Positions 55,486 to 64,000 of a DNA stretch of 64,000 bases are shown here, one piece after another. The stretch is taken from the NCBI RefSeq assembly GCF_030252425.1, contig NZ_CP126994.1:3157001-3221000 (forward strand), in the 5' to 3' direction. Position 1 is the first letter of the stretch. Every line of letters begins with the position of its first letter. The translations under genes were made by a program, and so were the position numbers. The notes beneath the pieces are model-generated. The model was not told the DNA's origin. It did no database searches and saw only the letters and a program-made list of their open reading frames with translations. This stretch comes from Acidisoma sp. PAMC 29798. Lineage in GTDB: Bacteria > Pseudomonadota > Alphaproteobacteria > Acetobacterales > Acetobacteraceae.

Positions 55486-56784
55486 ATGTCGTCACTTCGC
55501 CTGAGATCGATCCGCCTGCTGGCGGTGCCCCTGCTTTTGGGCTTCGCCTCTACCGCCGCGCCCGCCCGGGCGCAGACCGCGAGCATCGCGGCCGTCGTCA
55601 ATGGCGAGGTCATCACCATGGGAGACGTGGAGAATCGCGCGCGGTTCTTCGCCCTCGCGACCGGACAGCAAGTCTCACCCGACGTGCTGCAGCACCTCAC
55701 GCCGCAGATTCTCCAGCAGCTCATCAATGAGCGGCTGGAAATCCAGGAAGTCGAGCGTCGGTCGATCGTGATCACCGACAAGGAGGTCGCCCATGCCATT
55801 GATCAGATAGAGCACAACAACAGCATGGGTCCGGGCACGCTGCATGCGAAACTCACTCAGCTTGGCATCGGCTTCGGCACCTTGGTCAACCAAGTGCGCA
55901 CACAATTGGGCTGGACCCAGGTTCTGCGCCAAATCGTCAATAATCTCGGCCGCCCCTCGGCCGCCGATATCGACACCCGGCTGCGCATGATGAAGGAAGA
56001 ATCGTCCCAGCCCCAATACGACGTCGGCGAAATCTTCATTCCGGTGAGCAATCCAAAAGCTGAAGCGGACGCGCAACGCTTCGCCGATACGGTCATCGCC
56101 CAGCTTCGCCAGGGCGCACCCTTCCCCATCATCGCGGCACAGTTCAGCCAGGGTCCAACCGCCCTCCAGGGTGGCGCGCTCGGCTCGGTCGGTGCAGACG
56201 AACTCGATCCGGCGGTCGCCCAACTGGCGGCGCAGATGCCCATCGGCGCCATCAGCAACCCCGTTCCCGTCGCGGGCGGGATCGTGATCGTGCAGTTGCG
56301 TGGCCGGCAACAAGGCCAACAAGGAGGCGCGCCGACCCAGATGCTGAGCCTGCGCCAGGTCTTCCTGCCCTTCTCGTCGGCACTGGACCAGCAGCACCCC
56401 ACAGACCAGCAGCGTCAGACGCTGGCGAAGTTCCACGCCATCGCAGCCTCGGTCCATAGCTGCGCGGATGTGGAAGCCGCCAATCGGGCGAATGGCGCCG
56501 TCAAGCCGGCCGACCCCGGCCCGGTGAACCTGGCCCAGGTCAGCCCGCCGCAGTTCCAGGCGCTGCTGTCCAAGCTGAAAGTCGGCGAGCCCAGCCCGCC
56601 TCTGCTCGCGACAGACGGCGTCAGCCTCGTGATGGTCTGCGGCACGACCACCCAGGCCGACACAGGACCGAGCCGAGATGAGATCGCCGAGCAGATCTTC
56701 AGCCGGCGCGTCAGCCTTGCCGCACAACAGACGCTGGATGGTTTGCGCCGCCAGGCGTCGATCCAGAACATGCTGGCGCATTGA
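55486..56784 (+). CDS. surA: SurA-like periplasmic chaperone / peptidyl-prolyl isomerase
   Basis: 432 residues. Signal peptide (SIRLLAVPLLLGFASTAAP, cut near ARAQ), SurA N domain with AAVVNGEVITMGDVENRARF, one parvulin domain (about 175-280: EIFIPV, QGGALGSVGADEL) and a degenerate second one. Helps fold outer-membrane proteins, including LptD made just upstream. The ATG at 55486 has GGGAGGT about 12 bases upstream; an earlier ATG at 55441 is possible. The 3' end overlaps rsmA by 4 bases. Confidence 0.93.
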   Translation: MSSLRLRSIRLLAVPLLLGFASTAAPARAQTASIAAVVNGEVITMGDVENRARFFALATGQQVSPDVLQHLTPQILQQLINERLEIQEVERRSIVITDKEVAHAIDQIEHNNSMGPGTLHAKLTQLGIGFGTLVNQVRTQLGWTQVLRQIVNNLGRPSAADIDTRLRMMKEESSQPQYDVGEIFIPVSNPKAEADAQRFADTVIAQLRQGAPFPIIAAQFSQGPTALQGGALGSVGADELDPAVAQLAAQMPIGAISNPVPVAGGIVIVQLRGRQQGQQGGAPTQMLSLRQVFLPFSSALDQQHPTDQQRQTLAKFHAIAASVHSCADVEAANRANGAVKPADPGPVNLAQVSPPQFQALLSKLKVGEPSPPLLATDGVSLVMVCGTTTQADTGPSRDEIAEQIFSRRVSLAAQQTLDGLRRQASIQNMLAH

Positions 56785-57677
56785 TCGACACGTACGAGCA
56801 AGAAGAGGCCTCCCCGTCGCCGGTGAGCGACGGGCGGCTTATTCCGCCGCATTTGAAGACTGTGATCGCGCGCCATAATTTTCGCGCGAAGCACTCTCTC
56901 GGACAACACTTCCTGCTGGATCTCAATCTGACGGCGAAGATCGCGACCGTGGCGGGCGATCTCGCCGGCCGCAATGTCGTCGAAGTCGGGCCGGGGCCGG
57001 GCGGCCTGACCCGTGCTCTGCTCGATACCGAGGCTGCCACGATCACAGCGATCGAAATCGACCCCAGGGGTGTCGCGGCGGCCGAGGAACTCGCCTCCTT
57101 CTATCCGCCGGGCCGCCTGCGCGTCATCGCGGCCGACGCACTCAAGATCGACGTCGTCTCCCTGATCCCGGAGCCACGGCAGGTCGTCGCCAACCTGCCC
57201 TATAATGTGGGCACGCCCCTGCTCATCGGCTGGCTGCGCCAGATCGCGCATTTCGAGCGACTGACGCTGATGTTCCAGGAAGAGGTGGCGCTCCGCATCG
57301 TGGCGGAGCCGGACACCAGCGCCTATGGCCGGCTGTCGGTTCTGGTGCAGTGGACCTGTTCGGCGAGCCTCGCAATCCGGGTGCCGCCGGAGGCGTTCAC
57401 GCCGCCGCCGAAGGTGAATTCGGCGGTGCTGCGCCTTATCCCCAAAGCAGAACAACCCTCCGCCGCGCTGTTTTCAACGATGGAGAAGGTGACGCAATTC
57501 GCCTTCGGCCAGCGCCGCAAGATGCTGCGCGCCGCGCTGAAGCCCTTGGGGGGCGAGGCCCTGCTGCGCCGCGCGGATCTCGATCCGACGCGGCGTGCCG
57601 AAACCTTGACGATCGCGGAATTCGATCGGCTCGCGCGTTTGGTGGAAGCAGAAGGCGAGCCGGCCACTCAGACGTAG
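56781..57677 (+). CDS. rsmA: 16S rRNA dimethyladenosine transferase KsgA/RsmA
   Basis: 298 residues. KHSLGQHFLLDLN, SAM motif VEVGPGPGGLTRALL, acidic IEIDPRG, catalytic NLPYNVGTPLL and FTPPPKVNSAVLRL are all standard. Dimethylates two adenines in helix 45. The TTG start at 56781 overlaps the surA TGA; a GTG at 56823 is an alternative. pdxA, which usually sits between surA and ksgA, is absent. A half-repeat follows the stop directly. Confidence 0.95.
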   Translation: MIDTYEQEEASPSPVSDGRLIPPHLKTVIARHNFRAKHSLGQHFLLDLNLTAKIATVAGDLAGRNVVEVGPGPGGLTRALLDTEAATITAIEIDPRGVAAAEELASFYPPGRLRVIAADALKIDVVSLIPEPRQVVANLPYNVGTPLLIGWLRQIAHFERLTLMFQEEVALRIVAEPDTSAYGRLSVLVQWTCSASLAIRVPPEAFTPPPKVNSAVLRLIPKAEQPSAALFSTMEKVTQFAFGQRRKMLRAALKPLGGEALLRRADLDPTRRAETLTIAEFDRLARLVEAEGEPATQT

Positions 57678-57708
57678 TTGGCGGAATGCGCTCCGCTTTT
57701 CCGCCAAC
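57678..57708. repeat. Dispersed repeat, single half-unit after rsmA
   Basis: TTGGCGGAATGCGCTCCGC plus TTTTCCGCCAA: a single self-complementary unit in the left-hand orientation with a 9-bp stem (TTGGCGGAA / TTCCGCCAA) and inner GCG/CGC pairing around CTC. It begins at the base after the rsmA stop. Confidence 0.8.
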
Positions 57709-57791
57709 CGACCAAGGGGCGCGGGGGTTGCTCATCGGGGGCCGGCAGTCCAAAACCTCCGCATGACGAGGCCCGCGACCCAGGAGGCTTG

Positions 57792-59720
57792 GTGAACCGT
57801 CTCGCGGACATCTTCGCCCGCAAACCTGCGCTTGCAGTCGAAGCAACGCCGCTTGCCCAGGCCCGCCTGCCCGAGCGTCAGCACAGGTTGGCGGATGCCG
57901 TGCTCTCCATACTGTCCGCGCATGCCGCCATCGCAGGCACCGACCCTCAAGACGAGATCGAACCGAGCCTCGCCATGGTCGAGGTCGCCACCACGCTGTG
58001 GACGCGCGTCCTGCGTTTCGATGGCGCAGATCCGTCCTGGCCTGATCGCGACCGGGTCATCGTGGCGCAGCGGCGGGACGCCCAGCTCGTGCGCGCGGTT
58101 CTTGAACTCTGTGGCATCGAGGCCGCAGAGTTCGGCCGTGGTCTGCCGCATGGGCTTCCCGGCGTCGATTCCGTCGCCTCCCAGCCAGGCCAAGCGCTGG
58201 CCTATGCCGTCGGCACCGCGCTCGGTGAGCGGATGATGGCGGCCCGTTTCGGCAAAAGCCTCGTCGATCATCGCACCTGGCTGCTCGCGACACCGGCTGA
58301 CCTGATGGGCGGCTTGAGTTATGAGGCCGCGAGCCTTGCCGGTGACCTCAAGCTCTCGAAACTCGCCATCTTGGTCGATGACACGCCACCCACCGCCAAA
58401 GCGCCCACGGCCAAAACCATCACGCCGTCCCCGGTGGTCGCAGGCGAGGATATGCTGGAACGCTTCGCTGAATGGGGCTGGGCCACCAAGCGCGTGGGAA
58501 CGCAGGATCCGGCGGCCATCGCCTCCGCCTTCTCGATCGCGCTGCGCGCCCGCAAGCCTGTGCTGATCGCCTGCCGCCGCGCCCATCCGCCGACCGGCAA
58601 ACCGTCCGTCACCATCAGCGAGGATGTGCGGGAGGCTTGGCGGGCCGCCGGCGCCCGCAGCACCACCGCGCGTCGCGGCTGGTTGAAGCGCCTAGCGCGC
58701 CACGCCCAAGCGGCGGAATTGGATCGCGTTCTGAACGGCCGCATGCCCGATGGCTGGCGGGAGACGGCCCGTGCCGAGCGTATGGCCCTCAGCGACGGAA
58801 CCGAGCCGCAATCCACCCTCGCCGCCGGCCGACACTTCGCCGCGGCCATGGTGGCGTCGATGCCCGAACTCGTCGGCGCCAGCACCGTTCCCACGGCGAA
58901 GCGCGCCGCCTTTCCGCTACCCGGCGTTCTGCCCGTCGATGCCAGCGATTATGCCGGCCGGCATATCTGCTTCAGCGGGCGCGACATCGCCTTGCCCGGC
59001 GTTCTGGCCGGCATTGCCAGCCGAGGCGGCCTGATCGTCTCGGCCCAATCGACCGCCGCCGCCGCCGATAGCCTGCCGCAGACGCTGCGCGCCCTGGCGC
59101 GGGAAGGGCGGCGGCTGATCCATATCGTGGCGGAAGAACCGCTGGAGGATGCGGGCGCCGCCGCGGCGCTGCCGCTCGCCTCGCTGCGCGCCATTCCCAA
59201 TCTTCTGGTCCTGCGCCCGGCCGGGGCCATCGAAACGGTCGAATGCTGGGAACTCGCCCTTCAGAAGGATGACGGGCCCAGCGTCATGCTTCATTCCACT
59301 CTCCCGACCGCCGGTTGGCGGCAGGAAAGCGCCGAAAACGCCTGCGCGCGGGGCGGCTATGTCGCGGCGGGCTTGTATGACGCGCGGGCTGCGACTTTGA
59401 TTGCGAGTGGCGCGGAGCTGGCGGTGGCGCTCGATGCGCGGTCCCGGCTAGCGCAGGAAGGAATTCTCGTCGCGGTCGTCTCTTTGCCATGCTGGTCTCT
59501 GTTCGCGAGCCAGAATGAAGCTTATCGAGCGGATGTGCTGGGCGAGGCGCCACGCTTTGCGGTTGAGCCCGGGTCTGATTTCGGTTGGGGTCGCTGGCTC
59601 GGGCCGCAGGGACAGTTTATCGGAGCGGGCAGCAACGGTTCACTGGATACCGGGCGGCCTGGCCAAGGGATCGGGATCACGGCGGAGGCGCTGGTGGTCG
59701 CAGTGAAGAAGAAGATCTAA
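57792..59720 (+). CDS. Transketolase-like protein with a lost active site
   Basis: 642 residues, aligned by eye with transketolase along its whole length: N-terminal ThDP domain (FDGADPSWPDRDRVIV, LMGGLSYEAASLAGDLKLSKL), Pyr domain (ASLRAIPNLLVLRPAGAIETVECW) and C-terminal domain (VVSLPCWSLFASQNEAYRADVL). Yet the cofactor and catalytic positions are changed: GDGCLMEG reads TPADLMGG (167-174), the Mg-ligand DDN is DDT, the GHG His motif is QRRD, GPLGQG is SQPGQA, the catalytic REF is RDI and the His-bearing GEDGPTHQP loop is gone. No frameshift. GTG start with CAGGAGG upstream. Located where an active tkt is expected, before gap and pgk. Confidence 0.85.
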   Translation: MNRLADIFARKPALAVEATPLAQARLPERQHRLADAVLSILSAHAAIAGTDPQDEIEPSLAMVEVATTLWTRVLRFDGADPSWPDRDRVIVAQRRDAQLVRAVLELCGIEAAEFGRGLPHGLPGVDSVASQPGQALAYAVGTALGERMMAARFGKSLVDHRTWLLATPADLMGGLSYEAASLAGDLKLSKLAILVDDTPPTAKAPTAKTITPSPVVAGEDMLERFAEWGWATKRVGTQDPAAIASAFSIALRARKPVLIACRRAHPPTGKPSVTISEDVREAWRAAGARSTTARRGWLKRLARHAQAAELDRVLNGRMPDGWRETARAERMALSDGTEPQSTLAAGRHFAAAMVASMPELVGASTVPTAKRAAFPLPGVLPVDASDYAGRHICFSGRDIALPGVLAGIASRGGLIVSAQSTAAAADSLPQTLRALAREGRRLIHIVAEEPLEDAGAAAALPLASLRAIPNLLVLRPAGAIETVECWELALQKDDGPSVMLHSTLPTAGWRQESAENACARGGYVAAGLYDARAATLIASGAELAVALDARSRLAQEGILVAVVSLPCWSLFASQNEAYRADVLGEAPRFAVEPGSDFGWGRWLGPQGQFIGAGSNGSLDTGRPGQGIGITAEALVVAVKKKI

Positions 59721-59735
59721 CAAGGAGAAGTGACT

Positions 59736-60749
59736 ATGGCTGTTAAGGTTGCGATCAACGGCTTCGGGCGTATCGGCCGGCTTGTGCTGCGGGCAATGGT
59801 CGAGAGCGGGCGGACCGATCTGGAGCCGGTGCTGATCAACGACCTCGGCAGCGTCGAGGCGAATGCGCATATGTTCCGCTACGATAGCGTGCATGGCCGC
59901 TTCCCCGGCACGGTCGCGGTGGACGGTGACACCATCACCATTAAGCTCAACGGCCGCACCTATGGCCCGATCCGCGTCTCCGCCGAGCGCGACCCGTCCA
60001 AGGTGCCGCTTCAGGGCGTCGATGTCGCGCTGGAATGCACGGGTCTTTTCACCAGCAAGGAGTCGGCCTCGCGGCTGCTCGAAGCCGGTGCCCGGAAGGT
60101 CATCGTCTCGGCGCCGGCCGATAGCGTCGATGCCACCATCGTCTACGGCGTCAATGAAAAGACGCTGACGAAGGAGATGACCGTCATCTCCAACGCCTCC
60201 TGCACCACCAACTGCCTGGCCCCGATGGCCAAGGTGCTGCACGAGAAGTTCCACATCCTGCGCGGCTACATGCTCACCATCCATTCCTATACCGGCGACC
60301 AGAAGACGGTGGACACGCTGCACAAGGATCTGCATCGCGCCCGCGCTGCCGCTCTGTCATCGATTCCGACCTCGACCGGTGCCGCGCGCGCCGTCGGTCT
60401 GGTTCTGCCGGAGTTGAAGGGCAAGCTGGACGGCACCGCCATCCGCGTGCCGACGCCGAACGTGTCGTTGGTGTCGCTGGACGTGAACCTGCGCACCCAT
60501 GCAACCAAAGACGAGATCAACGCCGCGATGAAGGAAGCCTCCCTCGGCGCGTTGAAGGGCATCCTCGACTACAACACCGAGCCGCTGGTCAGCTCCGACT
60601 TCAACCACACCGCGGCGTCCTGCACCTTCGATGCCCCGCAGACCTCCGTGGTCGATGGCGAGCTCGCCCGCGTCATGGGCTGGTACGACAATGAGTGGGG
60701 CTTCTCGAACCGCATGGGCGACACCGCCGCGCTCTTCGGCTCGCTGTAA
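59736..60749 (+). CDS. gap: Glyceraldehyde-3-phosphate dehydrogenase, type I
   Basis: 337 residues. NAD site [13 protein letters not shown], catalytic Cys in [12 protein letters not shown], His in [11 protein letters not shown], and [12 protein letters not shown] at the C-terminus. ATG at 59736 with AAGGAG 8 bases upstream; GTG at 59730 is less likely. Reversible oxidation of GAP in glycolysis, gluconeogenesis or the Calvin cycle. Follows the transketolase-like gene by 15 bases; a palindromic repeat separates it from pgk. Confidence 0.97.
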   Translation: MAVKVAINGFGRIGRLVLRAMVESGRTDLEPVLINDLGSVEANAHMFRYDSVHGRFPGTVAVDGDTITIKLNGRTYGPIRVSAERDPSKVPLQGVDVALECTGLFTSKESASRLLEAGARKVIVSAPADSVDATIVYGVNEKTLTKEMTVISNASCTTNCLAPMAKVLHEKFHILRGYMLTIHSYTGDQKTVDTLHKDLHRARAAALSSIPTSTGAARAVGLVLPELKGKLDGTAIRVPTPNVSLVSLDVNLRTHATKDEINAAMKEASLGALKGILDYNTEPLVSSDFNHTAASCTFDAPQTSVVDGELARVMGWYDNEWGFSNRMGDTAALFGSL

Positions 60750-60757
60750 GCCCGCTA

Positions 60758-60830
60758 TCGGCGGATAACGCTGCGCTCATCCGCCCTACATGCGATGTCG
60801 TAGGGCGGATGAGCGCAGCGTTATCCGCCA
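60758..60830. repeat. Dispersed palindromic repeat, second spelling (gap-pgk)
   Basis: Left unit GGCGGATAACGCTGCGC plus TCATCCGCC, CCCTAC, spacer, GTAGGG, right unit GGCGGATGAGCGCAGCG plus TTATCCGCC. The two halves are nearly perfect mirror copies. It starts 8 bases after the gap stop inside a likely gap-pgk operon, so it may set the 3' end or stability of the gap message. Confidence 0.9.
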
Positions 60831-60866
60831 TCAGACAGATTCAAAAAAAGACTCGGGAAACGCGTC

Positions 60867-62051
60867 ATGACCTTTAAAACGCTCGACCACGCCGACGTCC
60901 GGGGGAAGCGCGTGCTGGTGCGCGCCGACCTCAACGTGCCGATGCGGGATGGCCACATCACCGACCTCACGCGCGTCGAGCGTGTGGTGCCGACGATTAA
61001 GGAAATCGCGGAGAAGGGCGGCCGCGTCATCGTCCTCTCCCATTTCGAGCGTCCGAAGGGCAAGCGCGTGCCCGAACTTTCCCTCAAGCCCCTGGCCGAA
61101 GCGATCTCGGAAGTGCTGCGCCAGCCGGTCGCTTTCGCCGATGACTGCATCGGCCCCGCAGCCGAGGCGGCCGTCGCCGCCCTACAGGACGGGGACGTGC
61201 TGTTGCTGGAGAATACGCGCTTCCAGCCCGGTGAAGAGGCGAACGACCCCGCGATGGCGAAGGCTCTGGCCACCCTGGGTGATCTCTATGTCAACGACGC
61301 CTTTTCGGCGGCCCACCGCGCCCATGCCAGCACCGAAGGCGTCGCCCATCATCTGCCGTCCTATGCGGGGCGGCTGATGCAGGCGGAACTGGAAGCGCTG
61401 GAAAGCGCCCTCGCCAAGCCCGAGCGGCCGGTGATGGCGATCGTCGGCGGCTCCAAGGTTTCTACCAAGCTCGATCTTCTCGGCAATCTTCTCGGCCGCG
61501 TCGATGTGCTCGTCATTGTCGGCGCCATGGCCAATACCTTCCTCGCCGCGAAGGGGCTGCCGGTCGGCCGCTCCCTTCAGGAGAAGGACCTGCACGACAC
61601 GGCCAGGGAAATCATGGAGCGCGCGAAGAGCACCGCCTGCGAGATCGTGCTGCCGGTGGACGGTACCATCGCGCAGGAGTTCAAGGCCCATGCCGCGACG
61701 CAGGATCTGCCGGTCGAGGCCGAGTATGACGGCATGTCCCTCGATGTCGGGCCGAAGACGGCGCAGCTCATCATCGACCGCTTGAAGGATGTGAAGACGC
61801 TGGTCTGGAACGGGCCGCTCGGCGCCTTCGAGACGCCGCCCTTCGACGCCTCCACCATGCTCGTCGCGAAGGCTGTGGCTGATCTCACCATTGATGGATC
61901 ACTGCGCAGCGTGGCCGGCGGCGGTGATACGGTTTCGGCGCTTCGCCAGGCGGGCGTCATCGAAGACCTCACCTATGTCTCCTCGGCCGGCGGCGCGTTC
62001 CTGGAATGGCTCGAAGGCAAAACCCTCCCCGGCGTGAAGGCACTCGGCTGA
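60867..62051 (+). CDS. pgk: Phosphoglycerate kinase
   Basis: 394 residues. [29 protein letters not shown] (usual HLGRPKG altered to HFERPKG), [20 protein letters not shown], and [13 protein letters not shown]. Converts 1,3-bisphosphoglycerate and ADP to 3-phosphoglycerate and ATP. Start at 60867 ([16 protein letters not shown]). Its TGA overlaps the ATG of the next gene by one base. Confidence 0.96.
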   Translation: MTFKTLDHADVRGKRVLVRADLNVPMRDGHITDLTRVERVVPTIKEIAEKGGRVIVLSHFERPKGKRVPELSLKPLAEAISEVLRQPVAFADDCIGPAAEAAVAALQDGDVLLLENTRFQPGEEANDPAMAKALATLGDLYVNDAFSAAHRAHASTEGVAHHLPSYAGRLMQAELEALESALAKPERPVMAIVGGSKVSTKLDLLGNLLGRVDVLVIVGAMANTFLAAKGLPVGRSLQEKDLHDTAREIMERAKSTACEIVLPVDGTIAQEFKAHAATQDLPVEAEYDGMSLDVGPKTAQLIIDRLKDVKTLVWNGPLGAFETPPFDASTMLVAKAVADLTIDGSLRSVAGGGDTVSALRQAGVIEDLTYVSSAGGAFLEWLEGKTLPGVKALG

Positions 62052-62737
62052 TGAATTACGTGATCCCTCCGGCCGCCGTCGCGGCCGTGCCTGTGCGCGG
62101 TGGCGGTCTGTTCCCCGTGCGACGCATCTTCTGCGTCGGCCGCAATTACGAGGCCCATGCGCGCGAAATGGGGCATGACCCATCGCGGGAACCGCCCTTT
62201 TTCTTCACCAAACCGGCCGACACCATTCTGACGGGGGGCGCCGATATGCCTTACCCGTCCGCCACCGAGGAGCTGCATCACGAGGTCGAACTCGTGGTCG
62301 CCATCGGCACCGGCGGCCAGGACATCACCGAGGCTGAGGCGCGCACGCACATCTGGGGTTATGCCGCTGGCCTGGACATGACGCGGCGCGATCTCCAGGC
62401 CGTGGCCAAGAAGGCCGCGCGGCCGTGGGACATGGCGAAGGGGTTCGACCATTCCGCCCCGATCGGCGACATCGTGCCGGCCAAGGAACTGGGCAAGCTC
62501 ACCGACGGGCACATCATCCTCACGGTCAATGGCGAGACCCGGCAGGACGGCGATATCGCCGACATGATCTGGACCGTTCCCGAGATCATCGCCTCCCTGT
62601 CGCGCCTGGTGCGGCTGGAGCCCGGTGACCTCATCTTCACCGGCACGCCTGAGGGCGTGGCCGAAGCGAAGCGCGGGGATATGCTTGAAGCGATGATCTC
62701 CGGCCTGCCGCCGCTGCGGGTGAGGATCGGCGACTAG
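62051..62737 (+). CDS. Fumarylacetoacetate hydrolase family protein
   Basis: 228 residues. FCVGRNYEAHAREMG near the N-terminus and the metal-binding acidic residues in ELHHEVELVVAIG and AAGLDMTRRDLQ are typical of the FAH family (fumarylpyruvate hydrolases, oxaloacetate decarboxylases, acylpyruvases). The short length and sequence fit fumarylpyruvate hydrolase or acylpyruvase types. Substrate cannot be told. Coupled to pgk by a TGATG overlap. Confidence 0.92.
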   Translation: MNYVIPPAAVAAVPVRGGGLFPVRRIFCVGRNYEAHAREMGHDPSREPPFFFTKPADTILTGGADMPYPSATEELHHEVELVVAIGTGGQDITEAEARTHIWGYAAGLDMTRRDLQAVAKKAARPWDMAKGFDHSAPIGDIVPAKELGKLTDGHIILTVNGETRQDGDIADMIWTVPEIIASLSRLVRLEPGDLIFTGTPEGVAEAKRGDMLEAMISGLPPLRVRIGD

Positions 62738-62745
62738 CCCGCTTC

Positions 62746-63555
62746 ATGACGACCCCGTTTCGTATCGTCACCTGGAACATCAACTCGGTCCGGCTTCGCC
62801 AGGTCCTGCTGCGCGATGTCGTGACCGCGCTGGACCCCGACGTGATCTGCTTGCAGGAAACCAAATGCCCGGACGAGCTTTTCCCGCTCGAACTTCCGGC
62901 CGTGCTGGGGTTCGAGCATGTCCTGTTCCGGGGCATGAAGGGCTATAACGGCGTCGCCACCTTCTCCAAGCGCCCGATCCTGCGGCATGAGACGACGCAG
63001 GACTGGTGCGGCAAGCAGGATTGCCGCCATCTGGCGGTGGAGGTCGATGCGCCCGGCGGCCCGCTCGTTATCCACAACTTCTATGTCCCGGCCGGCGGCG
63101 ATATCCCCGACCCCGCCGTCAATCCGAAATTCGCCCATAAGCTCGACTTCGTGGCGGCGGCGCGCGATCACTTCGCGCTCACACCGAACCTGAAACGGGC
63201 CGTCCTCGTCGGCGACCTCAATATCGCGCCGCTTGAACATGATGTCTGGAGCCACAAGCAGCTTCTGAAGATCGTGTCCCATACGCCAGTCGAAACCGCG
63301 CTCCATACCCAGTGGCAGAACACCTGCTTCACCGACGGGCTGCGCCATTTCGTGCCGCCGGAAGAGAAGCTCTATACGTGGTGGTCCTATCGCGCCCGCG
63401 ACTGGGAGACGGCGGACAAGGGCCGTCGTCTTGACCACGTCTGGGTCACGCATGATCTCAAGGGCGCGCTCGCGCGGCATACCATCTTCAAGGAAGCGCG
63501 CGGCTGGACCCAGGCGTCCGACCATGTGCCCGTTTGTGTGGAGTTGAACCTATGA
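62746..63555 (+). CDS. xth: Exodeoxyribonuclease III
   Basis: 269 residues. TWNINSVRLR (metal Asn), CLQETKCPDELFP (Glu), NFYVPAGGD (Tyr), VGDLNIAPLEHDVW (Asp-Asn), and ASDHVPVCVEL (catalytic Asp-His) are intact. AP endonuclease and 3'-5' exonuclease in base-excision repair. Eight bases after the FAH gene; stop overlaps the next start by ATGA. Confidence 0.96.
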   Translation: MTTPFRIVTWNINSVRLRQVLLRDVVTALDPDVICLQETKCPDELFPLELPAVLGFEHVLFRGMKGYNGVATFSKRPILRHETTQDWCGKQDCRHLAVEVDAPGGPLVIHNFYVPAGGDIPDPAVNPKFAHKLDFVAAARDHFALTPNLKRAVLVGDLNIAPLEHDVWSHKQLLKIVSHTPVETALHTQWQNTCFTDGLRHFVPPEEKLYTWWSYRARDWETADKGRRLDHVWVTHDLKGALARHTIFKEARGWTQASDHVPVCVELNL

Positions 63556-64000
63556 CGCGCATTTCCTTGGTGACCGGTGCGGGCAGCGGTGTCGGCCGCG
63601 CCGCCGCACTCGCTCTTTTGGGCGCAGGCGACACGGTCTATCTGACCGGCCGACGCATTGAGGCTCTGGAGGAAACCGCCGCCGAAGCGACATCGGGCGA
63701 GGCTGTTGTTCATGGCGCCGATGTCACCGATCCCGCGAGTGTCGCGGCGCTGTTTGCCGCCATCCAGTCCCGCCACGGACGGCTGGACGTTCTGTTCAAC
63801 AACGCGGGCGCCGCCGCGCCGTCGACGAATTTCGGCGATCTGACCTGGGAGCAGTGGCGATCCATGCTCGCCGTCAATCTCGACGGCATGTTCCTCTGCG
63901 CCAGCGCCGCCTTCCGCATGATGCGCGATCAGACGCCGCAGGGCGGTCGGATCATCAACAACGGCTCCATTTCTGCGCATGCCCCACGGCCGGGGTCCGC
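63552..64000 (+). CDS. Short-chain dehydrogenase/reductase (truncated by window end)
   Basis: The first 149 residues of an SDR. NAD(P) motif TGAGSGVGRA (about 8-17), NNAGAAAPS and the start of the catalytic region (NNGSISAHAP, with the active-site Ser) are seen. The catalytic Tyr-x-x-x-Lys lies beyond the window. ADVTDP at the second strand and TGRR after it suggest NADPH preference, weakly. Substrate unknown. Confidence 0.9.
   Translation, partial: MTRISLVTGAGSGVGRAAALALLGAGDTVYLTGRRIEALEETAAEATSGEAVVHGADVTDPASVAALFAAIQSRHGRLDVLFNNAGAAAPSTNFGDLTWEQWRSMLAVNLDGMFLCASAAFRMMRDQTPQGGRIINNGSISAHAPRPGS

Overview
The window is GC-rich, densely coded bacterial DNA. Gene order and content point to an alphaproteobacterium, most likely Rhodospirillales/Acetobacteraceae-like. 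Supporting blocks are aroA-cmk-rpsA then sppA-ihfB, trpF-trpB-trpA-accD-folC, dnaX-ybaB-recR with the 4.5S RNA gene just upstream of dnaX, lptF-lptG-lptD-surA-rsmA, a TIGR02300 acidic zinc-ribbon protein, a DUF6481 protein and a Bpt arginyltransferase. The family assignment is inference; no rRNA or tRNA gene is present to anchor it.

Layout: 1-6.5 kb is accessory: a two-gene membrane unit, an AtoE-type fatty-acid transporter, a duplicated GNAT acetyltransferase, an O-antigen-ligase-like protein, a cold-shock protein and a ParE-type toxin-antitoxin pair. 6.5-22.3 kb is a complete urea module: urtABCDE (urea ABC importer) runs without a break into ureD-ureA-ureB-ureC-X-ureE-ureF-ureG, where X is an unrecognised four-helix membrane protein. 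Divergent from it is a two-gene sensory unit: a 1127-residue protein joining an NCS1 permease, an eight-cysteine cluster, a histidine kinase and a receiver, and a LuxR-type response regulator coupled to it by a 4-base overlap. I infer a transporter-like sensor controlling urea or nitrogen uptake; this is the strongest candidate for an undescribed system.

22.4-26.2 kb holds a cupin, a DadA-like dehydrogenase, a membrane diguanylate cyclase and the TIGR02300 protein. 26.2-38 kb is core metabolism and translation (aroA, cmk, rpsA, sppA, ihfB, pyrF, trpFBA, accD, folC), with a likely stand-alone structured RNA gene at about 30.32-30.50 kb. 38-40.1 kb is speD-speE-crcB on the minus strand, with a G/C-run leader and an internal terminator-like hairpin. 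40-50 kb mixes a hydrolase, a penicillin-acylase family protein, bpt, envelope and stress proteins, recR-ybaB-dnaX, ffs and nudC, plus a 25-residue membrane peptide gene. 50.9-57.7 kb is LPS and outer-membrane biogenesis. 57.8-62 kb is a tkt-gap-pgk cluster in which the transketolase-like protein has lost its cofactor and catalytic residues. It ends with an FAH-family protein, xth and a truncated SDR.

A dispersed palindromic repeat (REP/BIME-like) occurs in at least seven places, nearly always directly after a stop codon, in full (two facing hairpins) or half form. Stem base pairs covary between copies, which supports each half as a folded unit.
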